Source: DASUAL01 sp035763805 (GTDB lineage Bacteria > Gemmatimonadota > Gemmatimonadetes > Gemmatimonadales > GWC2-71-9). From it: DNA of 64,000 bases. The notes under the pieces are model-generated. The model saw only the letters and a list, made by a program, of their open reading frames with translations, did not search any database and had not been told where the DNA came from. The number at the start of each line of letters is the position of its first letter. The stretch's first letter is position 1. The position numbers were made by a program, and so were the translations under genes. Below are positions 54,699 to 64,000 of this stretch, one piece after another. The DNA lies in assembly GCA_035763805.1 (NCBI GenBank), contig DASUAL010000077.1, forward strand, positions 14,526 to 78,525. Reading direction: 5' to 3'.

Positions 54699-54785
54699 CC
54701 GTTGTACGTCGTACGTTGTACGTCACACGAGGCGCGTCATCCGACGTCGCATCGTACAACGGAGCGTCGTAGCGTCGCATAACGC
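54699..54785. repeat. Heptad element D (GTTGTAC type)
   Basis: Left part on plus strand: GTTGTAC, GTCGTAC, GTTGTAC, GTCACAC (four clean heptads from 54701). Right part inverted reads CCGTTGTACG then diverges (ATGCGAC words). The arms pair less well than in A-C. Ends 3 nt from the M16 stop; the ald ATG is on the other side. Confidence 0.65.
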
Positions 54786-54788
54786 CTC

Positions 54789-56059
54789 TTAACCTCTGCT
54801 GTCCGGGCCAAGCCACACGACCGTTTGTCGACCCGGATCGAAGAACTCCGCCGCCGCGCCCGCGATCTGGTCTTGCGTGAGCCCGCCGACGGTGGCGAGC
54901 ACCTGGTCGAGACTCTGATACGCCTCCCCGTGGATCGGAAAGGCCGCCAGACGATACATCCGCGCGGAGGGACTCTCCAGGGAGAGCATCAGCTGTCCCT
55001 GGGTCTGCTGCTTCGCCTCGGCGAGGGCGTCGGGTGAAAGCCCCTCCCGCGCGAGCTTGGCGTACTCTTCGCGAATCGCCTCCACGGCCTGCGCCGCCGT
55101 CTTGGCCTGTGTGCCGACGTACACCCCCGCCACGCCGATCTGACGGTAGAAGCTCGTGAACGCGTAGATCGCGTACGCGAGCCCCAACTCTTCGCGGATC
55201 CGCTGGAACAGGCGGCTCGACATCCCGCCGCCGAACACGTTACCGAGCACGAGGAGCTCGTACTTGCGCCGGTCGGCGTAGGGAACGGTGTCGGTCGCGA
55301 ACACGATATGCGTCTGGGCCGTGTCCTTGGCGTGCCGAGCCTCGGCGCCGCGGACGGCGGGGAGCACGGGGGCTGGCGCGGGCGGCTCCTGCCTCCCGTT
55401 TCCCGTCTCCCGATCGAACCACCCTTGCTTGCCGAGCTCGTCCAGCAGTCGCTCGTGCTCCAGGTTCCCCGCCGCCGCGATCACGCAGTTCCCGGGGAAG
55501 TAGGCGCGCCGGTGCAAGTGCTTTAGATCGTCGGCGGAGAGTGCGCTCACCGTGTGGCGCGTGCCGAGGATCGTGTAGCCGTAGGGATGCTCGGGCCAGA
55601 GCGTCTGATAGGACAGGTCGAACACCTGGTCGTCGGGCGTGTCGTCGACGGTGTTGATCTCCTCGAGCACGACGTTGCGCTCGAGCTCGAGGTCGCTGGA
55701 CCGCAGGACGGGGTTTGTGACGAGGTCGGTGAGGATGTCGAGGGCGCGCGGCAGGTCGGCGTCGAGCACGCGCGCGTGAAACGCGGTGGTGTCGCGCGAG
55801 GTGTAGGCGTCGAGCGAGCCGCCGCGGGACTCGAGCGCCAGCGCGATCTGCTGCGCCGTGCGCCGCTCGGTCCCCTTGAACACCATGTGCTCGAGCAGGT
55901 GCGACACGCCCATTTTGGGGCGCGGCTCGTGCGCGCTGGCGCTGCGCACCCAGATGCCGACCGCCGCCGAGCGGACGCTCGGCACGTGTTCGGACAGGAC
56001 CGTGACGCCGTTCGCTGCGGTGGTCTGGAAGATCTCCCGGTCGAGTCGGACCGTCTCCA

Positions 56060-56060
<1 letters not shown>
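54789..56060 (-). CDS. M16 zinc peptidase (processing-peptidase-like)
   Basis: 423 aa. Inverted zinc motif HLLEHMVF (His54, Glu57, His58) and LERNVVLEEI for the third ligand; second, inactive-type M16 domain ends the protein (GGGMSSRLFQRIREELGLAY). Cleaves small peptides or leader sequences. Starts within the pnp stop (TGATG). Linker GNGRQEPPAPAPVLP is encoded by a heptad tract. Confidence 0.94.
55384..55411. repeat. Four-heptad tract in M16 gene
   Basis: GGCTCCT, GCCTCCC, GTTTCCC, GTCTCCC (plus strand), exactly 28 bp, in the linker between the two halves of the peptidase. Confidence 0.6.
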
Positions 56061-58162
<2,102 letters not shown>

Positions 58163-58197
58163 TCTGTCGCCTGTCTAGAGCACATAGAAATACGCCA

Positions 58198-58225
58198 GGC
58201 GTCCCGGTGCTCTGGCCGGGACGCC
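58198..58225 (-). terminator. Perfect 10-bp hairpin between rpsO and pnp
   Basis: GGCGTCCCGG and CCGGGACGCC pair around an 8-nt loop. No U-run follows on the minus strand, so it is more likely an RNA-processing (RNase III-type) or stability hairpin, as known in the E. coli rpsO-pnp leader, than a terminator. Confidence 0.5.
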
Positions 58226-58244
58226 CAGCGCGACGCCTCGTGCA

Positions 58245-58502
58245 TTAGTGGCGGAGACCCAGCTCGTCGATGAGCTGCCGATAGCGCTCCAGGTCCGTAC
58301 GCTTCAGGTACTCCAGCAGCCGGCGACGCTTGCTGACCATCTTCAGCAAGCCGCGCTGGCCGTGAAAGTCCTTCCCGTGGACCCGGAAGTGATCGGTGAG
58401 GCTGTTGATCCGCTCGGTGAGCAGCGCGACCTGGACCGGGGCCGACCCCGTGTCTCCCTCGTGCCGCCCGTACTTCCTGACCGGCGTCGTCTTGTCGTAC
58501 AT
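58245..58502 (-). CDS. rpsO: 30S ribosomal protein S15
   Basis: 85 aa. EGDTGSAPVQVALLTERINS, HGQRGLLKMVSKRRRLLEYL and LIDELGLRH are the S15 core. Binds 16S rRNA central domain. ATG at 58502; N-terminus slightly shorter than in E. coli. Confidence 0.96.
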   Translation of the reverse strand: MYDKTTPVRKYGRHEGDTGSAPVQVALLTERINSLTDHFRVHGKDFHGQRGLLKMVSKRRRLLEYLKRTDLERYRQLIDELGLRH

Positions 58503-58535
58503 CTGTTCCAGTTCCCTAATTATTGAGAGCGCACT

Positions 58536-58564
58536 AACTTAGACGGCCAGCGCGCGTTTGTAAA
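58536..58564 (-). promoter_or_regulatory. Probable rpsO promoter
   Basis: Minus strand TTTACA (58564-58559), 17-bp spacer, TAAGTT (58541-58536). Transcription would start ~27 nt before the rpsO ATG. Confidence 0.5.
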
Positions 58565-58571
58565 GCCCCGC

Positions 58572-59564
58572 ATGGAACACACGCCTACCGACCTCGTGGG
58601 CCGTACCGTCGGCCCCTACCAGCTGGAGCGTTTGCTGGGACAGGGCGGATTCGCCTGGGTGTTCGTCGGCCGTGAGGCCGACGGCACGCCGGTGGCCGTC
58701 AAGGTCCTGAAGCCCCGCTACGCCGGCGAGCCCCAATTCGAAAGCCGGTTCCTGAACGAGGCCGAAACGGCGGCCAAGCTGCAACACCCGAACATCATCC
58801 GCATCCGGGCCGTGGCCCGCGCCGGAGTGCACGTGTACTTCGCCATGGACCTGTGCGCCGACAGTCTCGCGGCCCGCATCGTGCGCGAGGGCCCGCTCCC
58901 AGAGGCCGACATCATCCGCATCGCACTCGACGTCACGCGCGGCCTCGGGTTCGCCCACGAGCGGGGAGTGATTCACCGCGACCTGAAACCCGACAACATC
59001 CTGATCCACTCGGACGGCAGCGCGGTCATCTCGGACTTCGGCATCGCCCGCGCGGTTTCGGGCTTCGTCGCCTGGACCGGCGTCAACATGACGATCGGCA
59101 CGCCGCAGTACCTCTCCCCGGAGCAGGCCCAGGGGCGGTCGCTGGATCAGCGCGTGGACTACTACGCCCTCGGCGTCACGCTCTACAAGGCGGCAACCGG
59201 CGAAGTGCCGTTCAATTCCAACGACTGGTTCGAGCTGGCGCGGATGCACGTGGAAGATCCCCCACCCTCGCTCCGCAAGAAGCGGCCGGAAATCTCCAAA
59301 CGGTTCGAGCGGGTGGTGATGAAGTGCCTCGCGAAGCATCCGGACGACCGTTACCCGAACGCGACGGAGCTGGGCGCCGACCTGACAGAAGTCCAGGAGC
59401 GACAGCGGGCCACGCTCGAGCTGGTCGTGGCACCGGGAGGAGCGGACACGCGCGAGGTCCCTGGGGGCAGAGCCACGGTCGGGAACACGCCCTGGCGCCT
59501 GATCGCGGCGGTCGGCGTCGGGCTGATCCTGCTGGTCGCGCTGCTGATCGGGTTGATGCGTTAA
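58572..59564 (+). CDS. Hanks-type Ser/Thr protein kinase, membrane anchored
   Basis: 330 aa. Glycine loop LLGQGGFAWV, Lys44, HRDLKPDN (Asp137), DFG (155-157), IGTPQYLSPEQ. C-terminal single membrane helix (~305-328, WRLIAAVGVGLILLVALLIG) with no extracellular domain, so the kinase faces the cytoplasm. Targets unknown. ATG at 58572; divergent from rpsO. Confidence 0.94.
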   Translation: MEHTPTDLVGRTVGPYQLERLLGQGGFAWVFVGREADGTPVAVKVLKPRYAGEPQFESRFLNEAETAAKLQHPNIIRIRAVARAGVHVYFAMDLCADSLAARIVREGPLPEADIIRIALDVTRGLGFAHERGVIHRDLKPDNILIHSDGSAVISDFGIARAVSGFVAWTGVNMTIGTPQYLSPEQAQGRSLDQRVDYYALGVTLYKAATGEVPFNSNDWFELARMHVEDPPPSLRKKRPEISKRFERVVMKCLAKHPDDRYPNATELGADLTEVQERQRATLELVVAPGGADTREVPGGRATVGNTPWRLIAAVGVGLILLVALLIGLMR

Positions 59565-59594
59565 TCACTCCGCGCCGGATGCGCAGGAGGAGCG

Positions 59595-59629
59595 GGCGCG
59601 CGCCGGACAGAGCGCTTCCGGCGCGCGCC
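59595..59629. terminator. 12-bp perfect hairpin between convergent genes
   Basis: GGCGCGCGCCGG (59595-59606) pairs with CCGGCGCGCGCC (59618-59629), 11-nt loop. Lies between the kinase and lipoprotein ends, so may stop both; no T-run on either side. Confidence 0.5.
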
Positions 59630-59654
59630 TCGCAGATGAGTTGACGGATGTCGA

Positions 59655-60359
59655 CTACTGCACGCTCACAGGCTCGACCGTGTTGCGGACCTCCACACGC
59701 AGCCGTGAGCCCAGTAGCCCACCGGCGAGACTGACTTCGTTGTAACGGAACACGCGAATCTGCTGCGCCGCCTCCGCCGGATTGCTTCCCGCCGGGATCA
59801 CATAGGCGCCCGTGTCGGGCAGGGCCTGCGGACCGAAGTTCTTGGTCTCCACTTCGGCCTGCGTCGCCCGCGAAGGCACGGTCCACCGCACGGTCAAGGC
59901 CTGGTTGGCCGCCACCGTGGCGTTCGTGACCGGCGTCGTGATCGTATGCACGCCGGGCCCGCCGAGAATCACGTCCCGCACGTTGTCGGTGCCGCGCACC
60001 ACGTTGAGCCTGAAGTCGCCGCCGGGGAACCCGCTGCCGGCAACGAAGTAGTCCCCCGAGCCGGCGCCCGTCTCGGGCAGGGTGAGCGTCCCGATGCTGG
60101 GGTTGCTGATCGTCACGGTGGCGCCGCTGACTTTGTTGCTCGCGCCATCCCGCACGGTCACGAGGTACTCGGTCGTGAAACCGCCGACGGCCCCGGCGTC
60201 GTCCTTGGCATCGATATCGGCCGTCACCCTCAGCGTGTTCGTCCCGGTGCCGGGGCTATTGCGACTGGCCGCCGGCCCGGTGTTGTCGCCGCACGCCAGC
60301 ACGGCCGCCATTGTCACCGGACTGAGGGTCAGGGTCAGGACTCGGTGAAACGCCTTCAT
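59655..60359 (-). CDS. Putative lipoprotein with Ig-like beta domain
   Basis: 234 aa. Signal with lipobox VLACGDN, then a beta-rich region (TEYLVTVRDGASNKVSGATV, GAGSGDYFVAGSGFPGGDF) resembling bacterial Ig-like/filamin-type domains; the second half looks like another sandwich. Extracytoplasmic role unknown. ATG at 60359 with GGAGCTACC-like RBS. Confidence 0.7.
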   Translation of the reverse strand: MKAFHRVLTLTLSPVTMAAVLACGDNTGPAASRNSPGTGTNTLRVTADIDAKDDAGAVGGFTTEYLVTVRDGASNKVSGATVTISNPSIGTLTLPETGAGSGDYFVAGSGFPGGDFRLNVVRGTDNVRDVILGGPGVHTITTPVTNATVAANQALTVRWTVPSRATQAEVETKNFGPQALPDTGAYVIPAGSNPAEAAQQIRVFRYNEVSLAGGLLGSRLRVEVRNTVEPVSVQ

Positions 60360-60455
60360 GGTAGCTCCTCACGGATCAGGGTTGTGCCGGCCGTGTGGTG
60401 GCAAGCGGCGCACCCGTTCGGGCCCCCCGAAGCAACTCCAGCACGCAGAAGCAAA

Positions 60456-60481
60456 TGCGCCGGCCCATGTGAGCCGGCGCA
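60456..60481 (-). terminator. Hairpin after the dxr-rseP operon
   Basis: TGCGCCGGC and GCCGGCGCA pair around an 8-nt loop, followed on the minus strand by ATTTGCTT. 67 bp past the stop at 60548. Probable terminator with a weak U-run. Confidence 0.5.
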
Positions 60482-60547
60482 CACTCCAGGTCCGCGTCGG
60501 TTTGTCGCAGCCCTGCGCTATTTCGGGTCAACCTTCATTCTCGGCCT

Positions 60548-60949
60548 TCACCTTTGACCGAACATCCGTCCGATCGCCTTGACAAGCCGCGCCACCAAGC
60601 CTGGCCGCGCCGGCCGCACCCTTCCTTCGTCCCCCGTCCCCCGCGCCCACGCGGTCGCGAGCACCGCCTGCGCCGCGCGACGTAGGTCCGGCTCGTACTG
60701 CTTCGGGAATGACCGCTCGGCAAGCCGCACCTCGAACCCCGGGTTCGACGCGACGCTCCCCAGCTCCACGATGCCCGGCGAGGCTCGGTCGATGATGTCG
60801 ATGATCGGCTTCAAAGCCTCCCCCTCCCCCTGCCCCTCCCCCTTTCCCCCTTCCCCGTAATACGCGACGGTCGCCGCGATCACGACCCGCTCCGCCTCGA
60901 CCCGGCCGGCGACATATGCCGCTATCGTTTCCCTAACGGCCGAAGACAT
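60548..60949 (-). CDS. Uncharacterised protein overlapping rseP
   Basis: 133 aa. Alpha/beta start (VRETIAAYVAGRVEAERVVI, AATVAYYGEGG), then IVELGSVASNPGFEVRLAER. Basic Arg-rich C-terminal tail. No family recognised; two low-complexity G-rich stretches (one of four heptads) interrupt it. ATG at 60949 overlaps the rseP end by 17 nt, so it is probably co-translated with it. Confident that it is a gene, not of its function. Confidence 0.6.
   Translation of the reverse strand: MSSAVRETIAAYVAGRVEAERVVIAATVAYYGEGGKGEGQGEGEALKPIIDIIDRASPGIVELGSVASNPGFEVRLAERSFPKQYEPDLRRAAQAVLATAWARGTGDEGRVRPARPGLVARLVKAIGRMFGQR
60623..60650. repeat. Four-heptad tract in gene at 60548
   Basis: TCCTTCG, TCCCCCG, TCCCCCG, CGCCCAC (plus strand), 28 bp. 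A second G-rich tract at ~60818-60855 has a mainly 6-bp period and is not counted. Confidence 0.5.
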
Positions 60950-62315
60950 TCCCGATCACGCGCAGGATGTCGTTCGACGTCGCGAGGATCATGAGGCCCA
61001 CCAGCAGGACGAAGCCGATCTGGGTCAGCCGCAGGCGCAGCTCGAGCGGCAGCGGCTTGCGGCGCACGGCCTCGGCGAGCAAGAACACCACCTGCCCGCC
61101 GTCCAGGATCGGAATCGGCAGCAGGTTCAGGATCGCGAGGTTCACGGAGAAGAAGGCCATGAAGCGCAGCAGCCAGTCGAACCCCATGCGCGCAGCCTGC
61201 CCGGACGCCTGAGCCACGAAGATCGGCCCCCCGACGTCCTTCATGGAGACCTCGCGCAGCACCAGGCCCTTCACGAACCCCACCACGAGGGCCCCGGTCC
61301 GCCAGGTCTCCTCCCACCCCGCCGCGACGGCCTGCGCGGCCGGCAGTTTGATCCGCACCTCCCACGGCGCGACATCGGCCCCGATGAACCCGTACTCCGC
61401 GGGACGCTGCGGAATCCTTGCGTCGGCACCGGTGGCCCGGTCCGGAACGACGGTTACCGACAAGTTGTCCGTGGCGCGCAGGACGTCGAGCCGTAACGGC
61501 CGCTCGGGGCTCTGCCAGATTCGCCCGAGGAACTGCGTAACCGAGCGGACGGGCTCGCCATCCACTCCCACGATCACATCCCCCGGGTGAATACCGGCCC
61601 GCTCTGCGGGACGCCCGGGCGCGAGGCGCCGGATCATGACCGCAGTGCGCGGGATCAACGCCTCGGCCACAGCCTGCCGGGCGGTCAGTCCTCCTCGGTC
61701 GAACCGCGCAACGATCGGCTCGACCCGTCCCGCGATGTGGAAGCGCAGCTCGTCCGGCCCGCTCACGATGGTTCGAAACACGTCGTTCCAGGTGCGGACG
61801 GTGTCGTCGTTGATCCGCACGATTCGGTCGCCGGGCGCGAGGCTCGCGAGCGCCCGGGCGCCCTCGGGAAGGGCGTCCGTCGCCACCGAGTCGACCTGCG
61901 TGGTGTTCAGCTCCGGGCTTCCCACGGTCGCCGCGAGCCCGGCGAAGATGACGAAGGCGAGGATCGCGTTCATGGTCACGCCCGCGCAGATCACGATCAG
62001 CCGCGCCCACACGGGCTTACGGTCGAACGCGCGGGCCGGGTCCACGGGGACGGCGGTCCTCCCGCCCTCCAGCTCCCCGGCGACCCCCTCGTCTTCCAGG
62101 CCGGCCATCTTGACGTAGCCGCCGAACGGGATCCAGCAGATCATGTACTCGGTCTCACCGCGGCGCCAGCGGACGATCGGCTTCCCGAAGCCAAGCGAGA
62201 AGCGTAGCACCTGGATACCCACCGCCTTGGCCGCCGCGAAGTGACCCGCCTCGTGCACGAAGATGAGCACGCCGATGACGATGATGAACGCGACGAGCGT
62301 CGTCACGAGCTGCAT
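60933..62315 (-). CDS. rseP: RIP metalloprotease RseP
   Basis: 460 aa site-2 protease. HEAGH at 21-25 in the first membrane helix, two PDZ domains (~135-300), NLLPIPILDGGQV for the third metal ligand in a C-terminal helix. Cuts anti-sigma factors and signal-peptide remnants. ATG at 62315 overlaps dxr end by 13 nt. Confidence 0.96.
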   Translation of the reverse strand: MQLVTTLVAFIIVIGVLIFVHEAGHFAAAKAVGIQVLRFSLGFGKPIVRWRRGETEYMICWIPFGGYVKMAGLEDEGVAGELEGGRTAVPVDPARAFDRKPVWARLIVICAGVTMNAILAFVIFAGLAATVGSPELNTTQVDSVATDALPEGARALASLAPGDRIVRINDDTVRTWNDVFRTIVSGPDELRFHIAGRVEPIVARFDRGGLTARQAVAEALIPRTAVMIRRLAPGRPAERAGIHPGDVIVGVDGEPVRSVTQFLGRIWQSPERPLRLDVLRATDNLSVTVVPDRATGADARIPQRPAEYGFIGADVAPWEVRIKLPAAQAVAAGWEETWRTGALVVGFVKGLVLREVSMKDVGGPIFVAQASGQAARMGFDWLLRFMAFFSVNLAILNLLPIPILDGGQVVFLLAEAVRRKPLPLELRLRLTQIGFVLLVGLMILATSNDILRVIGNVFGR

Positions 62316-63448
62316 GCCACCTCCCGCGCCAGCCGGCGGGCCGCGGCGTCCGCGGCGAGCACCGTGTCGAGCGTACCGGCGTCCGTCGGCTGGTGCGCGT
62401 CCAGCACGCGCGCGATCGTCTCGGCGATCCGGCCGAAGCGCATCTTCCCCTCGAGGAACAGCCCCACCGCGACTTCGTTGGCCGCGTTGAACGCGGTCGG
62501 CGCGGTGCCGCCCGTCGCTCCCGCGGCGCGCCCCAGCCCGTAGGCCGGGTAGATCTCGGGGCGGACCGGCTCGAAGGTGAGACTACCCGCGGCCACAGGA
62601 TCGAAGCGCCGCGTGCCCGCGTCGGCGACGCGCTCGGGATGGGTCAGGGCGTAGAGGATCGGCAGCTCCATCGTCGGGAACCCGACCTGCGCGAGGACCG
62701 AGCCGTCCACGAACTCGACGAAGGCGTGCACCAGCGACTGCGGGTGGACGACCACCTGCACCGCGTCCACCCCGAGTCCGAACAGGAAATGCGCCTCGAT
62801 CACTTCGAGCGCTTTGTTGACCAAGGTGGCCGAGTCCACGGTGATTTTCCTGCCCATCTTCCAGGTGGGGTGCTGCAGCGCCTCCGCGACCGTGGCCCGC
62901 GCGATGCGCTCGGGCGTCCAGGTGCGGAACGGCCCGCCGGACGCGGTCAGGATGAGGCGCGCCAACTCGGCCGGCCGCCTGCCCGTGATGCACTGGAGCA
63001 CCGCGCTGTGCTCCGAGTCGATCGGCACGATCTCGCCGCCTCCCTCGCGCGCGGCGCGAGCCACGAGCTCGCCCGCCATCACGAGCGTCTCCTTGTTGGC
63101 GAGCGCCACGCGCTTCCCGGCGCGCAGCGCGGCGAGCGTCGCCTCGAGCCCGGCCGCGCCCACGATCCCGTTCACGACGATGTGCACGTCCGGGCGCGTC
63201 GCGGCCTCGACGAGACACCCCACCCCCGCTCCGCCCTTCCCCGCTGCCCGTTGCACGTTGCGCGTCGCACCGTTCACGATGCCTACGTAGGTCGGCTTCC
63301 ATTCCGCCGCCTGCTGCTCGAGCAGCGCGGCGTTGGAGTAGGCGGTGAGAGCCGCGACGCGGAACCGGTCCCGCTGCCGCGCCAGCACCTGGAGGGCCGA
63401 GCAGCCGATCGAGCCGGTGGAGCCGAGGATCGCGACGCCGACGCTCAT
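62303..63448 (-). CDS. dxr: 1-deoxy-D-xylulose 5-phosphate reductoisomerase
   Basis: 381 aa MEP-pathway enzyme making MEP with NADPH. GSTGSIGCSALQVLARQ, VNGIVGAAGLEATLAAL, PIDSEHSAVLQCI, LTASGGPFR and WKMGRKITVDSATLVNKALE. ATG at 63448. The segment GATRNVQRAAGKGG is encoded by a heptad tract. With fabI, accD and the prenyl-reductase-like gene it marks lipid and isoprenoid synthesis. Confidence 0.96.
   Translation of the reverse strand: MSVGVAILGSTGSIGCSALQVLARQRDRFRVAALTAYSNAALLEQQAAEWKPTYVGIVNGATRNVQRAAGKGGAGVGCLVEAATRPDVHIVVNGIVGAAGLEATLAALRAGKRVALANKETLVMAGELVARAAREGGGEIVPIDSEHSAVLQCITGRRPAELARLILTASGGPFRTWTPERIARATVAEALQHPTWKMGRKITVDSATLVNKALEVIEAHFLFGLGVDAVQVVVHPQSLVHAFVEFVDGSVLAQVGFPTMELPILYALTHPERVADAGTRRFDPVAAGSLTFEPVRPEIYPAYGLGRAAGATGGTAPTAFNAANEVAVGLFLEGKMRFGRIAETIARVLDAHQPTDAGTLDTVLAADAAARRLAREVACSS
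63243..63270. repeat. Four-heptad tract in dxr
   Basis: GCTGCCC, GTTGCAC, GTTGCGC, GTCGCAC (plus strand), 28 bp. Word type resembles elements D and E. Confidence 0.6.
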
Positions 63449-64000
63449 GCGAGGCCGAACAGCCGGAACAAGCCCGCAGAGACGGGCAGGACGAAGTACA
63501 GCGAGTCGAGCCGGTCGAGCACGCCGCCGTGCCCGGGGATGAGCGTGGACGAGTCCTTGACGCCAGCCTCACGCTTGAAGAGCGACTCGGCGACGTCACC
63601 CACCTGGGCCGCCACCGCGATGACCGCCCCCACCATCACGAGTTGCACGATGCCGAGATGCAGCCCGAGGCGATCCAGGATCACCGGCCCGAACACGAGG
63701 GCGACCGCCAGCGCCCCGACCGCGCCGCCGACGGCGCCGGCCCACGTCTTCCGGGGCGACAGCACGGGCGCGAGCTTCGGCCCGCCCAGCAGCGTTCCCG
63801 CCGCCATGGCGCAGGTATCGCACACCCACGTGGCGATCAGCGGCAGCAAGGCCAGCGCCACGGAGCCGCGCGGGTGCGCGTCGCTCTGGGGGCCGTGCCG
63901 GATCGCCACCAGGAACGCGATGAGCCCCGACGCGTACAGGCCGCCGAACACCGTGACCGCGACGGCCGTCAGGGGGCGGCGCGTTGGACCCCGCCTCATC
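63445..64000 (-). CDS. cdsA: Phosphatidate cytidylyltransferase (5' end beyond window)
   Basis: C-terminal part, about 184 residues. Family signature GDVAESLFKREAGVKDSSTL followed by GHGGVLDRLDSL, several membrane helices. Makes CDP-diacylglycerol, the substrate of PssA. Stop overlaps dxr start (ATGA). The frame is open to the window edge; the ATG at 63999 may be internal. Confidence 0.93.
   Translation of the reverse strand, partial: MRRGPTRRPLTAVAVTVFGGLYASGLIAFLVAIRHGPQSDAHPRGSVALALLPLIATWVCDTCAMAAGTLLGGPKLAPVLSPRKTWAGAVGGAVGALAVALVFGPVILDRLGLHLGIVQLVMVGAVIAVAAQVGDVAESLFKREAGVKDSSTLIPGHGGVLDRLDSLYFVLPVSAGLFRLFGLA

Noticed and set aside
60818..60855. G-rich tract in the unknown gene as heptads
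   Set aside because: Spacing is mostly 6 bp, codes for Gly-Glu repeats.

Overview
This is a dense, high-GC bacterial chromosome segment of mostly core metabolism. No phage, plasmid, IS transposase, CRISPR array, rRNA or tRNA was seen. Lipoproteins, a BamE-like protein, PBP2/RodA/MreBCD, Psd/PssA and RseP point to a Gram-negative rod, probably from soil or sediment. The gene style (PurS/PurQ/small PurL, archaeal-type ProS, plant-type FabI, geranylgeranyl-reductase-like flavoprotein, HEAT and HD-GYP genes inside the trp cluster) makes Gemmatimonadota my best guess; this is inference, not proven by a marker.

Layout. 1-8.4 kb (minus): trpC, trpB, a HEAT-repeat protein, an HD-GYP protein, trpA, a membrane GAF/chemoreceptor-like protein and the start of folK, linked by 1-8 nt overlaps. 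lexA lies divergent from trpC and its 3' end overlaps trpD. 10.3-23.7 kb (plus): one long operon truA-fsa-purB-purC-psd-pssA-purS-purQ-lipoprotein-zinc ribbon-purL-purF-ppdK, which mixes purine synthesis with phosphatidylethanolamine synthesis. 23.7-28.4 kb (minus): a broken M48 peptidase gene, tmRNA (ssrA), a GGDEF protein, larB and dusB. 28.5-29.5 kb: ptsN and a small element that encodes a four-helix-bundle protein. 29.5-42.7 kb (minus): mreB-mreC-mreD-mrdA-rodA, then accD-folC-hisS-proS-lysA-guaA, almost all overlapping. 42.9-45.3 kb (plus): ferredoxin, geranylgeranyl-reductase-like protein and fabI. 45.3-53.5 kb: an accessory stretch of small genes and several decayed genes (thioredoxin reductase, DUF1772, RCC1 repeat, glycolipid-binding protein), plus mscL, DinB and an M20 peptidase with altered metal ligands. 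53.6-64 kb: ald, an M16 peptidase, pnp, rpsO, a Ser/Thr kinase, a lipoprotein, an uncharacterised gene, rseP, dxr and partial cdsA.

Most striking signal. Five intergenic loci carry inverted-repeat arms built from about four tandem 7-bp words each (TGCGGAA, GTGTCAG, GTTGTAC and GTTGCCG types). Every one starts 0-7 nt after a stop codon. One pair of arms encloses a gene for a four-helix-bundle protein of the 23S rRNA intervening-sequence (S23/Avd-like) family and exactly fills the gap between two convergent stop codons. Similar four-heptad tracts lie inside coding regions (trpD, purL, proS, the M16 peptidase, dxr, an uncharacterised gene). I propose a family of stop-codon-associated heptad elements, with the four-helix locus as the candidate autonomous member.

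Other signals: a duplicated TTCGG-N6-TTCGG operator in front of lexA; two genes (HEAT protein, folC) whose best start is CTG in a CTGA overlap; a near-identical promoter sequence in front of two neighbouring accessory genes; and a tmRNA that begins 11 nt after a GGDEF gene.
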